This document shows positions 16,383 through 24,539 of a stretch of 64,000 nucleotides of DNA, one piece after another; positions within the stretch are counted from its first letter, which is position 1, and every line of letters starts with the position of its first letter. Origin of the DNA: Phycisphaerae bacterium (lineage in GTDB: Bacteria; Planctomycetota; Phycisphaerae; UBA1845; Fen-1342). Below the pieces are notes generated by a model. It made no database searches, was not told the origin of the DNA, and was given only the letters and a program-made list of their open reading frames with translations. The stretch spans positions 1 to 64,000 of the forward strand of contig JAUIEC010000004.1 in NCBI GenBank assembly GCA_030428945.1, given 5' to 3'. The position numbers were made by a program, and so were the translations under genes.

Positions 16383-18695
16383 CTACACCTTCGCCAGTCG
16401 CACGGCACAGATCTTGAACTCCGGCTGTTTAGAGCCCGGGTCGTAGGCGTCGATCGTGACGCGGTTGATCAGGCTGTCCACGTCCTCCCAGTGCCACGGG
16501 ACGAAGACCATCCCCGGGCGCGGCGCGTCGATGACCCGGGCCCGCACGGTCGCCGCGCCGCGCCGCGAGGTGATCCTGACTGCGTCGCCTGTCCGGACCC
16601 CAAGTGTGCGGGCGTCGTCCGGGTGAATCTCCATGAAGCAGGCCGGTTGGGCACGGTGGAGTTCCGTCGCCCGGCCGGTCATCGTGTTCGTGTGCCACAA
16701 CTCCAGGACCCGCCCGGTCGAGAGAATGAACGGGTATTCGGCATCCACGGGCTCGGCCGGCCCCTTCATCGGCCGCAGCCAGACGATCGCCTTGTGATCC
16801 GGCGCTCCATAGAACTTGACTTCGCCGTTCGAGAGTCCGCGATCGGCATAGGGACCGTTGTCCAGCAGCGGGTCTTCACCCTTGACGAAACGGCGGGCGG
16901 TGCCGCCGTGGTCATCCGTCGGACACGGCCAGCGCAGCCCGCGTTCCTTCTTCAATCGCTCACGCGTCATGCCCATGAAATCGTACGCGGTGTTATACGA
17001 CGCCTGCCGCATCTCGTTCCAGACGTCGTCGACGTTGTGCAGCCCGGCCGAATAACCCGACGGAACCACGCCCGCCTTTTCGAGCCGGTTGGCGAAGTCC
17101 ATCATGATCTCGAGGTCTGCGCGACCTTCGCCCGGTGGTTCCTGGAGCTTTGGCTGATACTGGTAGCGGCGCTCGGACATTCCGAACACGCCCGCTTTCT
17201 CGGTCCACATCCCGACCGGCAGAACCACGTCTGCTAGTTCGGTCGTCCGCGTCGGATAAGCATCGAGTACGACGATGAACGGCTTGTCCGGGCGTTCCTT
17301 GGCCATCGCATCGCGATACGGGGTCAGATTGGGCAGCGACTGCCCCGGGTTCGTGGTCGAGATGAAGATCGCTCTAATCAGGTCGGCCGCCGCGGCGCGA
17401 AACAGTTCGATCGTGTTAAGCCCCGGCTTGGGTGGAATCGTTCCGGGTTTGCTGCCCCAGAGCTTCTCCATCTCCTCGCGATGCTCGGCCTTGGCCACGC
17501 TCCGCCCGTAAGGCAGGATGTGACAGAGCGAGCCCGTGTCGCGCACGCCGCCACAGGCGTTCGGCTGGCCGGTCAGCGAGAACGGCGTCGCCCCGGGCTT
17601 TCCGATCTGCCCGGTGATCAGGTGCAGGTTGTGGATCAGGTTATTGGCCCAGACGCCGACCGTCCGCTGGTTCAGGCCCATCGTCCAGAACGACATCGTC
17701 GGCCCGACCGCGAACAGGCGAGCAGCCTCGACGATCTTCTGCGGATCGACCCCCGCCACCTGGCCGGCCTTCTCGGGCGAGAAGTCATCGAGGAACGCGC
17801 GGTAGTCGTCAAAGGTCACCTTGACCGGCTTGCCGTCCCGCATGATCCGGAACTGCACGTTCCGTTCGATGAAGGCCGGGTCGCACCGGCCGTCGCGGAC
17901 CAGCACGTGTGCCATCGCGTGGTAGACGGCCAGGTCGTAGCCGGCGACCGGGTCGAGGTGCACGTCGGCGATCGTCGCGATCGGGCTCTTGCGCGGATCG
18001 CAGACGATCACCAGCACGTCGCGACCGGCCTGCTTGCGGGCAAGGATCTGGTCGAAGATCACCGGGTGGCACTCAGCCGTGTTCGAACCGACCAGGAAGA
18101 ATACGCGGGCGTGTCCGATGTCGTCGTAGCAGCCCATCGGCTCGTCCTTGCCGAAGGTGGTGACGTACCCACCGACAGCGCTGGCCATGCAGAGGCGGGG
18201 ATTGCCCTCGACGTTGTTGGTTCCGATGCCGCCCTTGAACAGGCGGTTCATGAAGTAGCTCTCTTCCGAGAGGCATTGGCCCGAGCCGTAGTAGGCGACG
18301 CTGTCGGGACCGTGTTGGCGGATCGCATGTGCGAAGCGGTCAGCGACCAGCTTCATCGCTTCATCCCAGGTCGCCCGCTGCAGGATCCCGTTGCGCCGGA
18401 TCTGGGGATAGCGCAGGCGGTCCTTCGCGTAGACGATCTTCGGCAGGAAAAGGGCCTTGGCACACACCAGGCCCTTGGTCGTCGGATGCTGCGGGTCACC
18501 GCGGAGCCCGACGATCCGGCCGTCCTTGACCGCCAGCCGCACGCCGCAGCCCGTGCCGCAGAACCGGCAGACGGACTTGACCCATTCTGTGGAATCGCCG
18601 ATCTGTGCAACCTGCGCCAGCAGCGGATCGCCGGCGACGGACGCGACGGCGGTCATCGCCGCCGCCTTGATCAGCTCGCGTCGCGTCGTTTTCAT
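16383..18695 (-). CDS. napA: Periplasmic nitrate reductase catalytic subunit
   Basis: 770 residues, somewhat shorter than the approximately 830 of proteobacterial NapA. A Tat-type start (TTRRELIKAAAMTAVA) exports the folded protein. The [4Fe-4S] ligands are Cys43, 46, 50 and 78. The molybdenum ligand is Cys169 in NPRLCMASAVGGY, the NapA-type context. The C-terminal molybdopterin dinucleotide region includes ILSTGRVLELWHTNTMTGR and FVPWHWED. The enzyme reduces nitrate to nitrite in the periplasm. Its start overlaps the napD stop (ATGA). The downstream double NapB-like cytochrome is the likely donor. Related formate or assimilatory reductases are less likely given NapD and this Cys context. Confidence 0.93.
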   Translation of the reverse strand: MKTTRRELIKAAAMTAVASVAGDPLLAQVAQIGDSTEWVKSVCRFCGTGCGVRLAVKDGRIVGLRGDPQHPTTKGLVCAKALFLPKIVYAKDRLRYPQIRRNGILQRATWDEAMKLVADRFAHAIRQHGPDSVAYYGSGQCLSEESYFMNRLFKGGIGTNNVEGNPRLCMASAVGGYVTTFGKDEPMGCYDDIGHARVFFLVGSNTAECHPVIFDQILARKQAGRDVLVIVCDPRKSPIATIADVHLDPVAGYDLAVYHAMAHVLVRDGRCDPAFIERNVQFRIMRDGKPVKVTFDDYRAFLDDFSPEKAGQVAGVDPQKIVEAARLFAVGPTMSFWTMGLNQRTVGVWANNLIHNLHLITGQIGKPGATPFSLTGQPNACGGVRDTGSLCHILPYGRSVAKAEHREEMEKLWGSKPGTIPPKPGLNTIELFRAAAADLIRAIFISTTNPGQSLPNLTPYRDAMAKERPDKPFIVVLDAYPTRTTELADVVLPVGMWTEKAGVFGMSERRYQYQPKLQEPPGEGRADLEIMMDFANRLEKAGVVPSGYSAGLHNVDDVWNEMRQASYNTAYDFMGMTRERLKKERGLRWPCPTDDHGGTARRFVKGEDPLLDNGPYADRGLSNGEVKFYGAPDHKAIVWLRPMKGPAEPVDAEYPFILSTGRVLELWHTNTMTGRATELHRAQPACFMEIHPDDARTLGVRTGDAVRITSRRGAATVRARVIDAPRPGMVFVPWHWEDVDSLINRVTIDAYDPGSKQPEFKICAVRLAKV

Positions 18696-18970
18696 GCCTG
18701 TTCCTCGCCTGAAGCCCGCTCGTCATCCGGCGGCAACTGATCCTCGTTGTTGACGTACACCGGCCAGACAGCCTCGACGCCGCCCACCCGCGGGATGTCA
18801 CCGGTCACCACGCGGTGGGCCGCGTCGAGGCTCTCCGCTTCGATCAGCAGGCCCACCTGGCCGGGGTCGGTCAGTTCGAAGGTCTCGGTTCCGGGGATCT
18901 GATTGAGAAGCGCCCGGATCGCGTCCCCGTTTTCGCGGTCGACTCGCGCCAGCGCGCCGATCATCGGCAT
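18692..18970 (-). CDS. napD: NapD-type maturation chaperone
   Basis: 92 residues from ATG 18970, preceded by GGAGGTGG. The protein is a small ferredoxin-like fold (MIGALARVDRENGDAIRALL, VGLLIEAESLDAAHRVVTGD, VEAVWPVYVN), the NapD pattern. Such proteins bind the NapA Tat signal and delay export until cofactor loading. The extra acidic C-terminal tail (PPDDERASGEEQA) is unusual. It overlaps napA by four bases and the preceding gene by ten. Confidence 0.85.
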   Translation of the reverse strand: MPMIGALARVDRENGDAIRALLNQIPGTETFELTDPGQVGLLIEAESLDAAHRVVTGDIPRVGGVEAVWPVYVNNEDQLPPDDERASGEEQA

Positions 18971-19437
18971 GATCCACCTCCACAACCGGCCTGGTCCGGT
19001 TGGGCCGCAACCTCGTCGGCCAACCGGCAGACCCGTTCGTAGTACTCGTCCGGGTCGAGCCCGAGCAGCAGGGCGCCGAAGACCTCGGCCTGCTCGCGGG
19101 TTGCGATCTCGCCGTAGTTGATCGCGACGAGGTGATACGCGACCAGCAGCGGCAGTTCCGCCCGCCCGGCGAAGTGCGGGTGCACGCAGAGCCGGAAACC
19201 GTCGCGTGGATGGGCGCCCCGCGGCTCGGCATACGCGAACTCACCCGCCTCGAGCGGGCCAGCATCAAGACACAACTCGGTCGGGTAACGGACGACCTTG
19301 TCGTCGGCCAGCAGCGACGGCAGCGTCGCCGTGTCGATCTCGCCATGACGCTGCCGCGCCTGGTAGGCGCAGTCCGCCGCGTGATCCGTCAGGGCCGCCC
19401 GGCCTTCGTGCTCGAGTTCCCGCCTGCGCGCATCCAT
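18961..19437 (-). CDS. Uncharacterised protein between HAO-like and napD genes
   Basis: 158 residues from ATG 19437 (GGGAGG upstream). There is no signal peptide, so it is probably cytoplasmic. Mostly helical, with the segments FRLCVHPHFAGRAELPLLVAYHL and GALLLGLDPDEYYERVCRLAD. It ends in Cys-Gly-Gly-Gly-Ser-Cys-Arg, which could bind metal. Its place immediately before napD, in a spot often taken by assembly chaperones, suggests a maturation role for the Nap or HAO-like enzyme. It does not show the usual TorD motifs. Ten bases overlap napD. Confidence 0.7.
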   Translation of the reverse strand: MDARRRELEHEGRAALTDHAADCAYQARQRHGEIDTATLPSLLADDKVVRYPTELCLDAGPLEAGEFAYAEPRGAHPRDGFRLCVHPHFAGRAELPLLVAYHLVAINYGEIATREQAEVFGALLLGLDPDEYYERVCRLADEVAAQPDQAGCGGGSCR

Positions 19438-19450
19438 CGCCTGCCTCCCG

Positions 19451-20944
19451 CTACGGCTTCGACCCACCGTGACGGTCGCCGGCGTAACGCTTCTTGAACT
19501 CCTCGGCCGCCTCGCGCCGCCGTTCCTTCTCGGCCTCGTCCATCTCGCCCAGGAACCACTTGTGCCCGTCGCTCTTCAAGGTCTGGTCGAGCCTGGCCTG
19601 CAGCTTCTCAGCGGCCGCGACCTGACCGGCGTCACCGGAGGTCCGGCCGTGTTCGATCAGCTCGCGCAGTTCCGGGATGTACTTGGTGTAGAAATGCTTG
19701 GCGACCTCATAGGTGCCGTGCCAGTGCGTGTAGTCGGGTCCCATCATCGAGGCGCCGTGGCGGGCCCGGCGACCTTCGTGGTGCCAGATCTCGAACCAGG
19801 TCCAGTCGATCGCGTTGGCGAATGGTTCCTGGCTGCCGCGCAGCGGCTTGGCGAGTTCATACAGATCCCGACCCGGCTTGGCGTATTTCTCGTTGTAGAG
19901 TTCGATCAAGCCGTCGTACTGAGTGTAGAAGTTTTCGACCCACGGCTGGCTGTGGCAGTTCAGGCAGACATCCTGCATGTTGGCCCGCCGGACCTGCCAC
20001 GGGACGTCCTTGCCCGGCAGGCCCATCTTCTTGTCCGACTCCTCCGGTCGGATCGAAACGACCGGCCGGTTGTTCCAGCTGATCCGCATGCCGATGTCGT
20101 GCGAGACCGCCTGGGTCTTCGTGGCCGACATGTGGCAGGTCGCGCAGGTCGGCGCGGCCCAGTAGTCCTCGCCGACGACCCACTTGTCGTTGGCGAGGTT
20201 CATCTGGTCGACGTTGGCCGCGAAGAGGATGCCGTGCTTCGATTCCTCGTAGATCTCCTTCTGCGGATGATCCGGGCCCATGTGACACTTGCCGCAGGTG
20301 TTCGGGTGCCGGGCCTGGGCGGCCGAGAACGAGTGCCGCGTGTGGCACGCGTTGCAGGAACCCTCCGAGCCGTCCGGGTTGATCCGCCCGATGCCGCTGT
20401 TCGGCCAGGTCGCCGGGTCGAGCTTCCCGCCCGCCAGGACCTTGACCTCGGACCCGTGACACTGCCAGCAGCCGTTGACCGCGGCGGCCGAGTTCCCCAT
20501 CGAGAAGCCCGGGGTGATGAAGCTGTTGTCGCCCTCGACGACCTCGGCCAGGCGGTTGTCGAGCGACCCCAGAATCCGGCCCGCCTTCGAATGGTGCGAG
20601 CCCATGAACTCGGCCGTTTCCTTGGAATGGCAGCGACCGCAGTCCTTCGGCGAGACCAGCGTGGCGATCGCGTACCCGTAGTGGTTCATCGCGTCGGGGT
20701 CGGTCTTCTCGGCCGCGTGGCACTCGTAGCAGGCGACGTTCGCGCGGTAGTGCTTGCTGGCGCCCCACTGCTGGTAGATCACCGGGTCGGTCTTCTTGTG
20801 ACAGGCGATGCACTCGGCCGAGATGTCGCTGAGGTCGGCCAGCCCGATGGCCTGCCCGTGGGCCGCGGTCAGCGTGCCCCCGGCGAAGAGGCTCAGCAGC
20901 AGCAAAGCGATCGTGCACGGGTTCGTTGTCGTTTGGCGATTCAT
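19451..20944 (-). CDS. Octaheme cytochrome c of the hydroxylamine oxidoreductase (HAO) family, putative nitrite reductase
   Basis: 497 residues from ATG 20944 (AAAGGAC upstream), with a signal peptide to about residue 30. Eight CxxCH motifs start at Cys45, 72, 102, 159, 197, 217, 267 and 327. The C-terminal helical part carries FEIWHHEGRRARHGASMMGPDYTHWHG, strongly reminiscent of HAO. In nitrifiers HAO oxidises hydroxylamine at a Tyr-crosslinked P460 heme. Members without the crosslink, found with Nap genes in some Campylobacterota, reduce nitrite. Tyr405 in the PDYTHWHG segment might be the equivalent Tyr, but I cannot align it with certainty. Neighbouring napDA and a quinol-oxidising module argue for a reductive role. 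It replaces NrfA in this operon. Confidence 0.85.
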   Translation of the reverse strand: MNRQTTTNPCTIALLLLSLFAGGTLTAAHGQAIGLADLSDISAECIACHKKTDPVIYQQWGASKHYRANVACYECHAAEKTDPDAMNHYGYAIATLVSPKDCGRCHSKETAEFMGSHHSKAGRILGSLDNRLAEVVEGDNSFITPGFSMGNSAAAVNGCWQCHGSEVKVLAGGKLDPATWPNSGIGRINPDGSEGSCNACHTRHSFSAAQARHPNTCGKCHMGPDHPQKEIYEESKHGILFAANVDQMNLANDKWVVGEDYWAAPTCATCHMSATKTQAVSHDIGMRISWNNRPVVSIRPEESDKKMGLPGKDVPWQVRRANMQDVCLNCHSQPWVENFYTQYDGLIELYNEKYAKPGRDLYELAKPLRGSQEPFANAIDWTWFEIWHHEGRRARHGASMMGPDYTHWHGTYEVAKHFYTKYIPELRELIEHGRTSGDAGQVAAAEKLQARLDQTLKSDGHKWFLGEMDEAEKERRREAAEEFKKRYAGDRHGGSKP

Positions 20945-20956
20945 GTTCAGGTCCTT

Positions 20957-22192
20957 TCAACTGGTAACGGGGGCGGCCGCTTCGGAAGCGGAGTCCGCCG
21001 AGTCAATCGTCAGGCGCCCGGCCAGGACGGGGACCGTGACGCGCACCAGGATCGTGTACAGCAGCAGGCCGAAGGCCCAGATGCCCAGGCAGACGAAGAT
21101 CTCGTTCAGGGTCGGCGTGTATTCGACCATTTCGCCCAGCGGCGAGGGGATGAAGGCCGGGATGATCAGGCCCATGCCCTTTTCGATCCAGATGCCGACG
21201 ATCATCAGCACGCAGGCCAGGTTCAGGAACTGCAGGCTGCGGGCCAGCGGCAGGTACAGGATCACGAGGGCGATCGTGTTCAGCGCGACCGCGGTCCAGA
21301 CCCACGGGACCAGCGCGTCGTACCCGTGCAGTCCGAAGTACAGGTAGATCGTCGAGGCCATGTGGGCCGAGTCGGTGTAGAACTCGGTGAACAGTTCGCT
21401 CAGCAGCAGGAACTGGTTGATCGTCAGCGCGACCGTCACGATGTTCTTCAGCATTCGCAGGGCCTGGTCGGAGAACCGCACGGTCGTGAACCCGCGGATC
21501 ACCTGCAGTGTCAGGATGATGAAGGCCGGGCCGGCGGCGAACGCGGAGGCCAGGAACCGCGGCGCGATGATCGCCGAGTTCCAGAACGGTCGACCGCCCA
21601 GCCCGACGTACAGGAACGCCGTGACGGTGTGAATGCTGATCGCCCAGGCGATCGCGACGAAAACGAACGGCACGTAGAAGATCGGGCTCGGCGGCACCCG
21701 GCGATAGGCGCAGTAGATCAGGTATCCGCAGATGTGCAGGTTCAGCAGCAGGTACCCGTTCAGGACGATCACGTCCCAGCTCAGCATCGAGATCGGAAAG
21801 TTGAACCGCCAGAAGATGTGCATGAAGCGGTCCGGACGCCCGAGGTCGACCGTCACGAACAGCAGGCACATGATGATCGCCGCGACCGCGAGCAGTTCGC
21901 CGTAGATCACCAGGTCGTGCAGTTCGCGGTTGCGGTAGACGTAGACCGGGATGACCAGCATGACGGCCGCCGCTGCCATACCGACCAGGAAGGTGAAGTT
22001 GGCGATGTACAGACCCCAGGAGACCTGGTCGGTCATGCCCGTCAACGCCAGTCCCTGCACGAGTTGCCGGCAGTAGGCGTTCAGCCCCAGCAGGACGACC
22101 GCCGTCAGCACGAACATCCACAGGTGGTAGCGCCAGTCGCCGACGAAGCTCATCCGGAAACAGCGCCACAGGAAGGTCGCGTAGGTCTTCAT
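20957..22192 (-). CDS. NrfD/PsrC-family quinol-interacting membrane protein
   Basis: 411 residues from ATG 22192, which overlaps the ferredoxin stop (ATGA). About ten strongly hydrophobic helices are visible (for example FVLTAVVLLGLNAY, GMAAAAVMLVIPVYVY, MLKNIVTVALTINQFLLLSELF). Sequence landmarks such as DLGRPDRFMHIFWRFNFPISMLSWDV are typical of the NrfD/PsrC/ActC family. These subunits oxidise menaquinol and pass electrons to a periplasmic iron-sulfur subunit, encoded next door. It lies 12 bases before the HAO-like gene, so it probably feeds that enzyme. Confidence 0.9.
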   Translation of the reverse strand: MKTYATFLWRCFRMSFVGDWRYHLWMFVLTAVVLLGLNAYCRQLVQGLALTGMTDQVSWGLYIANFTFLVGMAAAAVMLVIPVYVYRNRELHDLVIYGELLAVAAIIMCLLFVTVDLGRPDRFMHIFWRFNFPISMLSWDVIVLNGYLLLNLHICGYLIYCAYRRVPPSPIFYVPFVFVAIAWAISIHTVTAFLYVGLGGRPFWNSAIIAPRFLASAFAAGPAFIILTLQVIRGFTTVRFSDQALRMLKNIVTVALTINQFLLLSELFTEFYTDSAHMASTIYLYFGLHGYDALVPWVWTAVALNTIALVILYLPLARSLQFLNLACVLMIVGIWIEKGMGLIIPAFIPSPLGEMVEYTPTLNEIFVCLGIWAFGLLLYTILVRVTVPVLAGRLTIDSADSASEAAAPVTS

Positions 22193-23241
22193 GCCAGCGA
22201 CCTCCGCCCGCACCCGGCCGCCGCGGCGGCGTTGTTCAGCACGTTCAGCGAGAAGCCCTTGTCGCCGGCCTCGGTGCCCGCCGCCGGCAGGACGCGATTA
22301 CGCGGATAGTCCTCGTCGAAGTAGTAGAAGAACCGCGGCAGCGTGTTGGCCTCGGCCTTCAGCACGAAGACATGCTTGGTCTTCAGGATCTGCGAAACCT
22401 GGCTGTTCGGATCCAGCAGGTTGCCGAAGTTGCGCGCCCCGACGGGACACACCTCCAGGCAGGCCGGCATGCGCCCGGCCCGGGTGCGTTGCAGGCAGAA
22501 GTGACACTTCTCCATGACCCCCTTGCGCCGTGGCCGGTTGGAGAGGTAGTTCATGTCGGGATTGATCTGGTCCGCCGGGATCTTCGGCTCGGTGTAGTTG
22601 AAGCGCCGCGCGAAGTACGGGCACGCTGCGGCGCAGTACCGGCACCCGATGCACCAGTCGTAGTCGATCACGGTGACGCCGTCGGGCTCCTGCCAGGTCG
22701 CTTCGACCGGGCAGACTTTGACGCACGGCGGGTTGGCGCACTGGTGACACTGCACCGGCATGTAGTAGTGGTCGGGATCAGGCACCTGCTGGCGGTCGTA
22801 GTGATGATTGGCACGCTCGAGGTCGACGCTGCCGCGCGGCAGTTCCAGCACGCGGATGTACTGGATCTCCGGGTCGCGGCTCTGGTTGTTCTCCTGCACA
22901 CAGGCGTGCACGCACCGGCGACACCCGATGCAACGGCCCAGGTGCAGGGCGTACGCGAATTCGACTCCGTCCAGCGGCGGCAGATCTCGTAGTTCCGGCC
23001 GCAGCTTGTGCCGCTTCTCGACTTCCGCCGCGATCCGTTCGAGCACCTGCTCCTTGTCCGCCGGCGTCATTTCCTTGTAGTGCTTCTGCAGGAACTTCTC
23101 GAGCGTGAAGTCCTCCTGCGCCAGATCCTGCAACGGACTGATCGCAGCCGCGAACGCCGCCAGGCCACCGCCCGCACCGAGGGCGCCGCGCAGGAAACTG
23201 CGGCGTGAGACGGCCGGCGCATCCGGGGTCGTCGCGCTCAT
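22189..23241 (-). CDS. Tat-exported ferredoxin subunit with four [4Fe-4S] clusters (NrfC/DsrO/ActB-like)
   Basis: 350 residues. A Tat signal (SRRSFLRGALGAGGG) starts at residue 12. Sixteen Cys fall in four groups: 104/107/110/114, 165/168/173/177, 197/200/203/207 and 246/249/261/265, enough for four cubane clusters. The region CHQCANPPCVKVCPVEATWQ is typical of NrfC, PsrB and DsrO. It would sit on the periplasmic side of the NrfD-like protein and relay electrons to the tetraheme cytochrome and the HAO-like enzyme. Both ends overlap neighbours by four bases, which supports a fixed stoichiometric complex. Confidence 0.9.
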   Translation of the reverse strand: MSATTPDAPAVSRRSFLRGALGAGGGLAAFAAAISPLQDLAQEDFTLEKFLQKHYKEMTPADKEQVLERIAAEVEKRHKLRPELRDLPPLDGVEFAYALHLGRCIGCRRCVHACVQENNQSRDPEIQYIRVLELPRGSVDLERANHHYDRQQVPDPDHYYMPVQCHQCANPPCVKVCPVEATWQEPDGVTVIDYDWCIGCRYCAAACPYFARRFNYTEPKIPADQINPDMNYLSNRPRRKGVMEKCHFCLQRTRAGRMPACLEVCPVGARNFGNLLDPNSQVSQILKTKHVFVLKAEANTLPRFFYYFDEDYPRNRVLPAAGTEAGDKGFSLNVLNNAAAAAGCGRRSLA

Positions 23242-23942
23242 TCGTCATCACCTCCCGCGTGCGTTCGATCGTCTTCGTGGTCCGGCTGCAGCAGCGCGGC
23301 CCGCAGCGGGTCGTTCTCCGCGTGATCCTCGACCCCGTGTGGCCGGATCGGACCCATCCGCAGCGTGTTGGGGCCGGGCAGCGGGACCAGCGGGTCCATC
23401 GCCGGATGCCGCGGCCGGTGCGGATCGTGGCATTGAATGCACTTGAGCTTCCGGGGCGTGCCGCGCTCGGCGTCCCACGAGCCGTTGACCCGCCCGTGAA
23501 TTCCCCGCTCCCAGTCCATGAAGACCGGGCCGTGACACTTCTGGCAGAGCCGCGGAACGTCCGCGTACGCAACTGGCTCGCCGTCGTAGAGCACGAGCTG
23601 ATTCATGTTCTCGTAGTTGTGGCAGTTCCGGCACTGATCGTTGATCCCGTGGTCCAGCACGATGTGCCGGTGCTGGAGACGATCACCTTCCGGACGGGCA
23701 TGGACGTCGAAGATCCGATGGCAGTCCGTGCAGGTGCGATCGAAGTTGTTGACGAAGATCTTCGGTGGATCGCCGACGATCTCGCGCCGGGGCGCCGTCG
23801 ACAGACGCTCGATCGGAAAGACCGCAGCCTTCGTAACGGGCACCTTCGAGGGCGGCCCGGCCGTCATCCACGCCGCGAGCAGCAGGAAACCAGGCCCGAT
23901 CAGGAACCCCAGCCAGCCACCCCGCGACGATGGTTGCTTCAT
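23238..23942 (-). CDS. Membrane-anchored tetraheme cytochrome c
   Basis: 234 residues from ATG 23942, overlapping the regulator stop (ATGA). Residues 10-28 form an uncleaved-looking anchor (WLGFLIGPGFLLLAAWMTAG). CxxCH motifs start at Cys71, 104, 133 and 168. Scattered His residues (HRHIVLDHG, HDPHRPRH) can act as sixth ligands. Past the hemes is a roughly 60-residue His/Asp/Glu-rich tail. The sequence is not clearly NapC/NrfH, which have a tighter layout. It probably forms a complex with the adjacent ferredoxin and NrfD-like proteins. Confidence 0.85.
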   Translation of the reverse strand: MKQPSSRGGWLGFLIGPGFLLLAAWMTAGPPSKVPVTKAAVFPIERLSTAPRREIVGDPPKIFVNNFDRTCTDCHRIFDVHARPEGDRLQHRHIVLDHGINDQCRNCHNYENMNQLVLYDGEPVAYADVPRLCQKCHGPVFMDWERGIHGRVNGSWDAERGTPRKLKCIQCHDPHRPRHPAMDPLVPLPGPNTLRMGPIRPHGVEDHAENDPLRAALLQPDHEDDRTHAGGDDE

Positions 23943-24373
23943 GGCCTGTCTCCCGGACGCGGACACAGGGCCTGCACCCCGGTCCGGTTCTCGGTCAGCT
24001 CGGCGATCGTGCACTGGCGGAACGCGTCCTCCACCATCGCGCGGGCCGCGTCCAGGCGGGCGTGCAGCGGACACAACTGCGCGTGGTCCGACAGCCCCAG
24101 CGGGCACTTCCGGATCCGCGGAATCGGATCGATCGCGTTGACCACGTCAAGCACGGACAACTCGTCCGACGGGCGCTGGAGCGTGAAACCGCCCTTCGGG
24201 CCGGGCTGTGACTCGACCACGTCCGCCCGCACAAGGGCCTGCATCACCTTCGGGACGTAACTCGCCGGAATCTGCGTGGCCGCCGCGATCTCATCCGCCT
24301 TGCAGACCCGCTCGGGGTGGGTCGCCAGCCACACGACCGCTCGCAGTGCGTATTCCGTAGTCTGACCGAGCAT
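23939..24373 (-). CDS. Rrf2-family transcriptional regulator, first gene of the nitrate operon
   Basis: 144 residues from ATG 24373; an in-frame Met at 24409 lies in the presumed promoter. The N-terminal winged helix (MLGQTTEYALRAVVWLATHP, IPASYVPKVMQALVRADVVE, GPKGGFTLQRP) is diagnostic of Rrf2. Possible Fe-S ligands are Cys90, Cys101, Cys121 and Cys137, in the context CPLGLSDHAQLCPLH. The spacing differs from classical NsrR and IscR. By family and position it probably senses NO or redox state through a cluster and controls the operon, including itself. Confidence 0.88.
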   Translation of the reverse strand: MLGQTTEYALRAVVWLATHPERVCKADEIAAATQIPASYVPKVMQALVRADVVESQPGPKGGFTLQRPSDELSVLDVVNAIDPIPRIRKCPLGLSDHAQLCPLHARLDAARAMVEDAFRQCTIAELTENRTGVQALCPRPGDRP

Positions 24374-24425
24374 CGCATTGTTCCAGGATATGTAAGTCTC
24401 GGACAACAAGATCCAGGATAATGAG
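24374..24425 (-). promoter_or_regulatory. Putative operator: direct repeat upstream of the Rrf2-led operon
   Basis: Two copies of TCCAGGATA (on the + strand) lie at 24382-24390 and 24412-24420, exactly 30 bases apart start to start, and extend imperfectly on both sides. They are the only repeated words in the 165-base gap ahead of the regulator gene, and the spacing is close to three helical turns. This fits an autoregulated operator. No convincing sigma-70 boxes are seen. Confidence 0.45.
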
Positions 24426-24539
24426 GGCTATGATTCGAGGCAAGCCCATTGTCCGAAAAAAACGCCGTGGACGGGGAGGACCGAGGCTGAACAGGGGGGC
24501 TGCGGGGGGAAGCGGCCTGGGCCCCAGGCTGGCTCCGGT

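Noticed and set aside
19451..20944. Anammox-type or nitrifier hydroxylamine oxidation
   Set aside because: No hydrazine synthase, ammonia monooxygenase or related cytochromes are present, and the gene sits between a quinol-oxidising module and Nap genes. A reductive role fits better, pending the Tyr check.
19469..22309. 946-codon + strand opening across the HAO-like and NrfD-like genes
   Set aside because: Complementary-strand shadow of two genes with eight heme motifs and many membrane helices. Its translation is Arg/Asp/Gln-rich noise.
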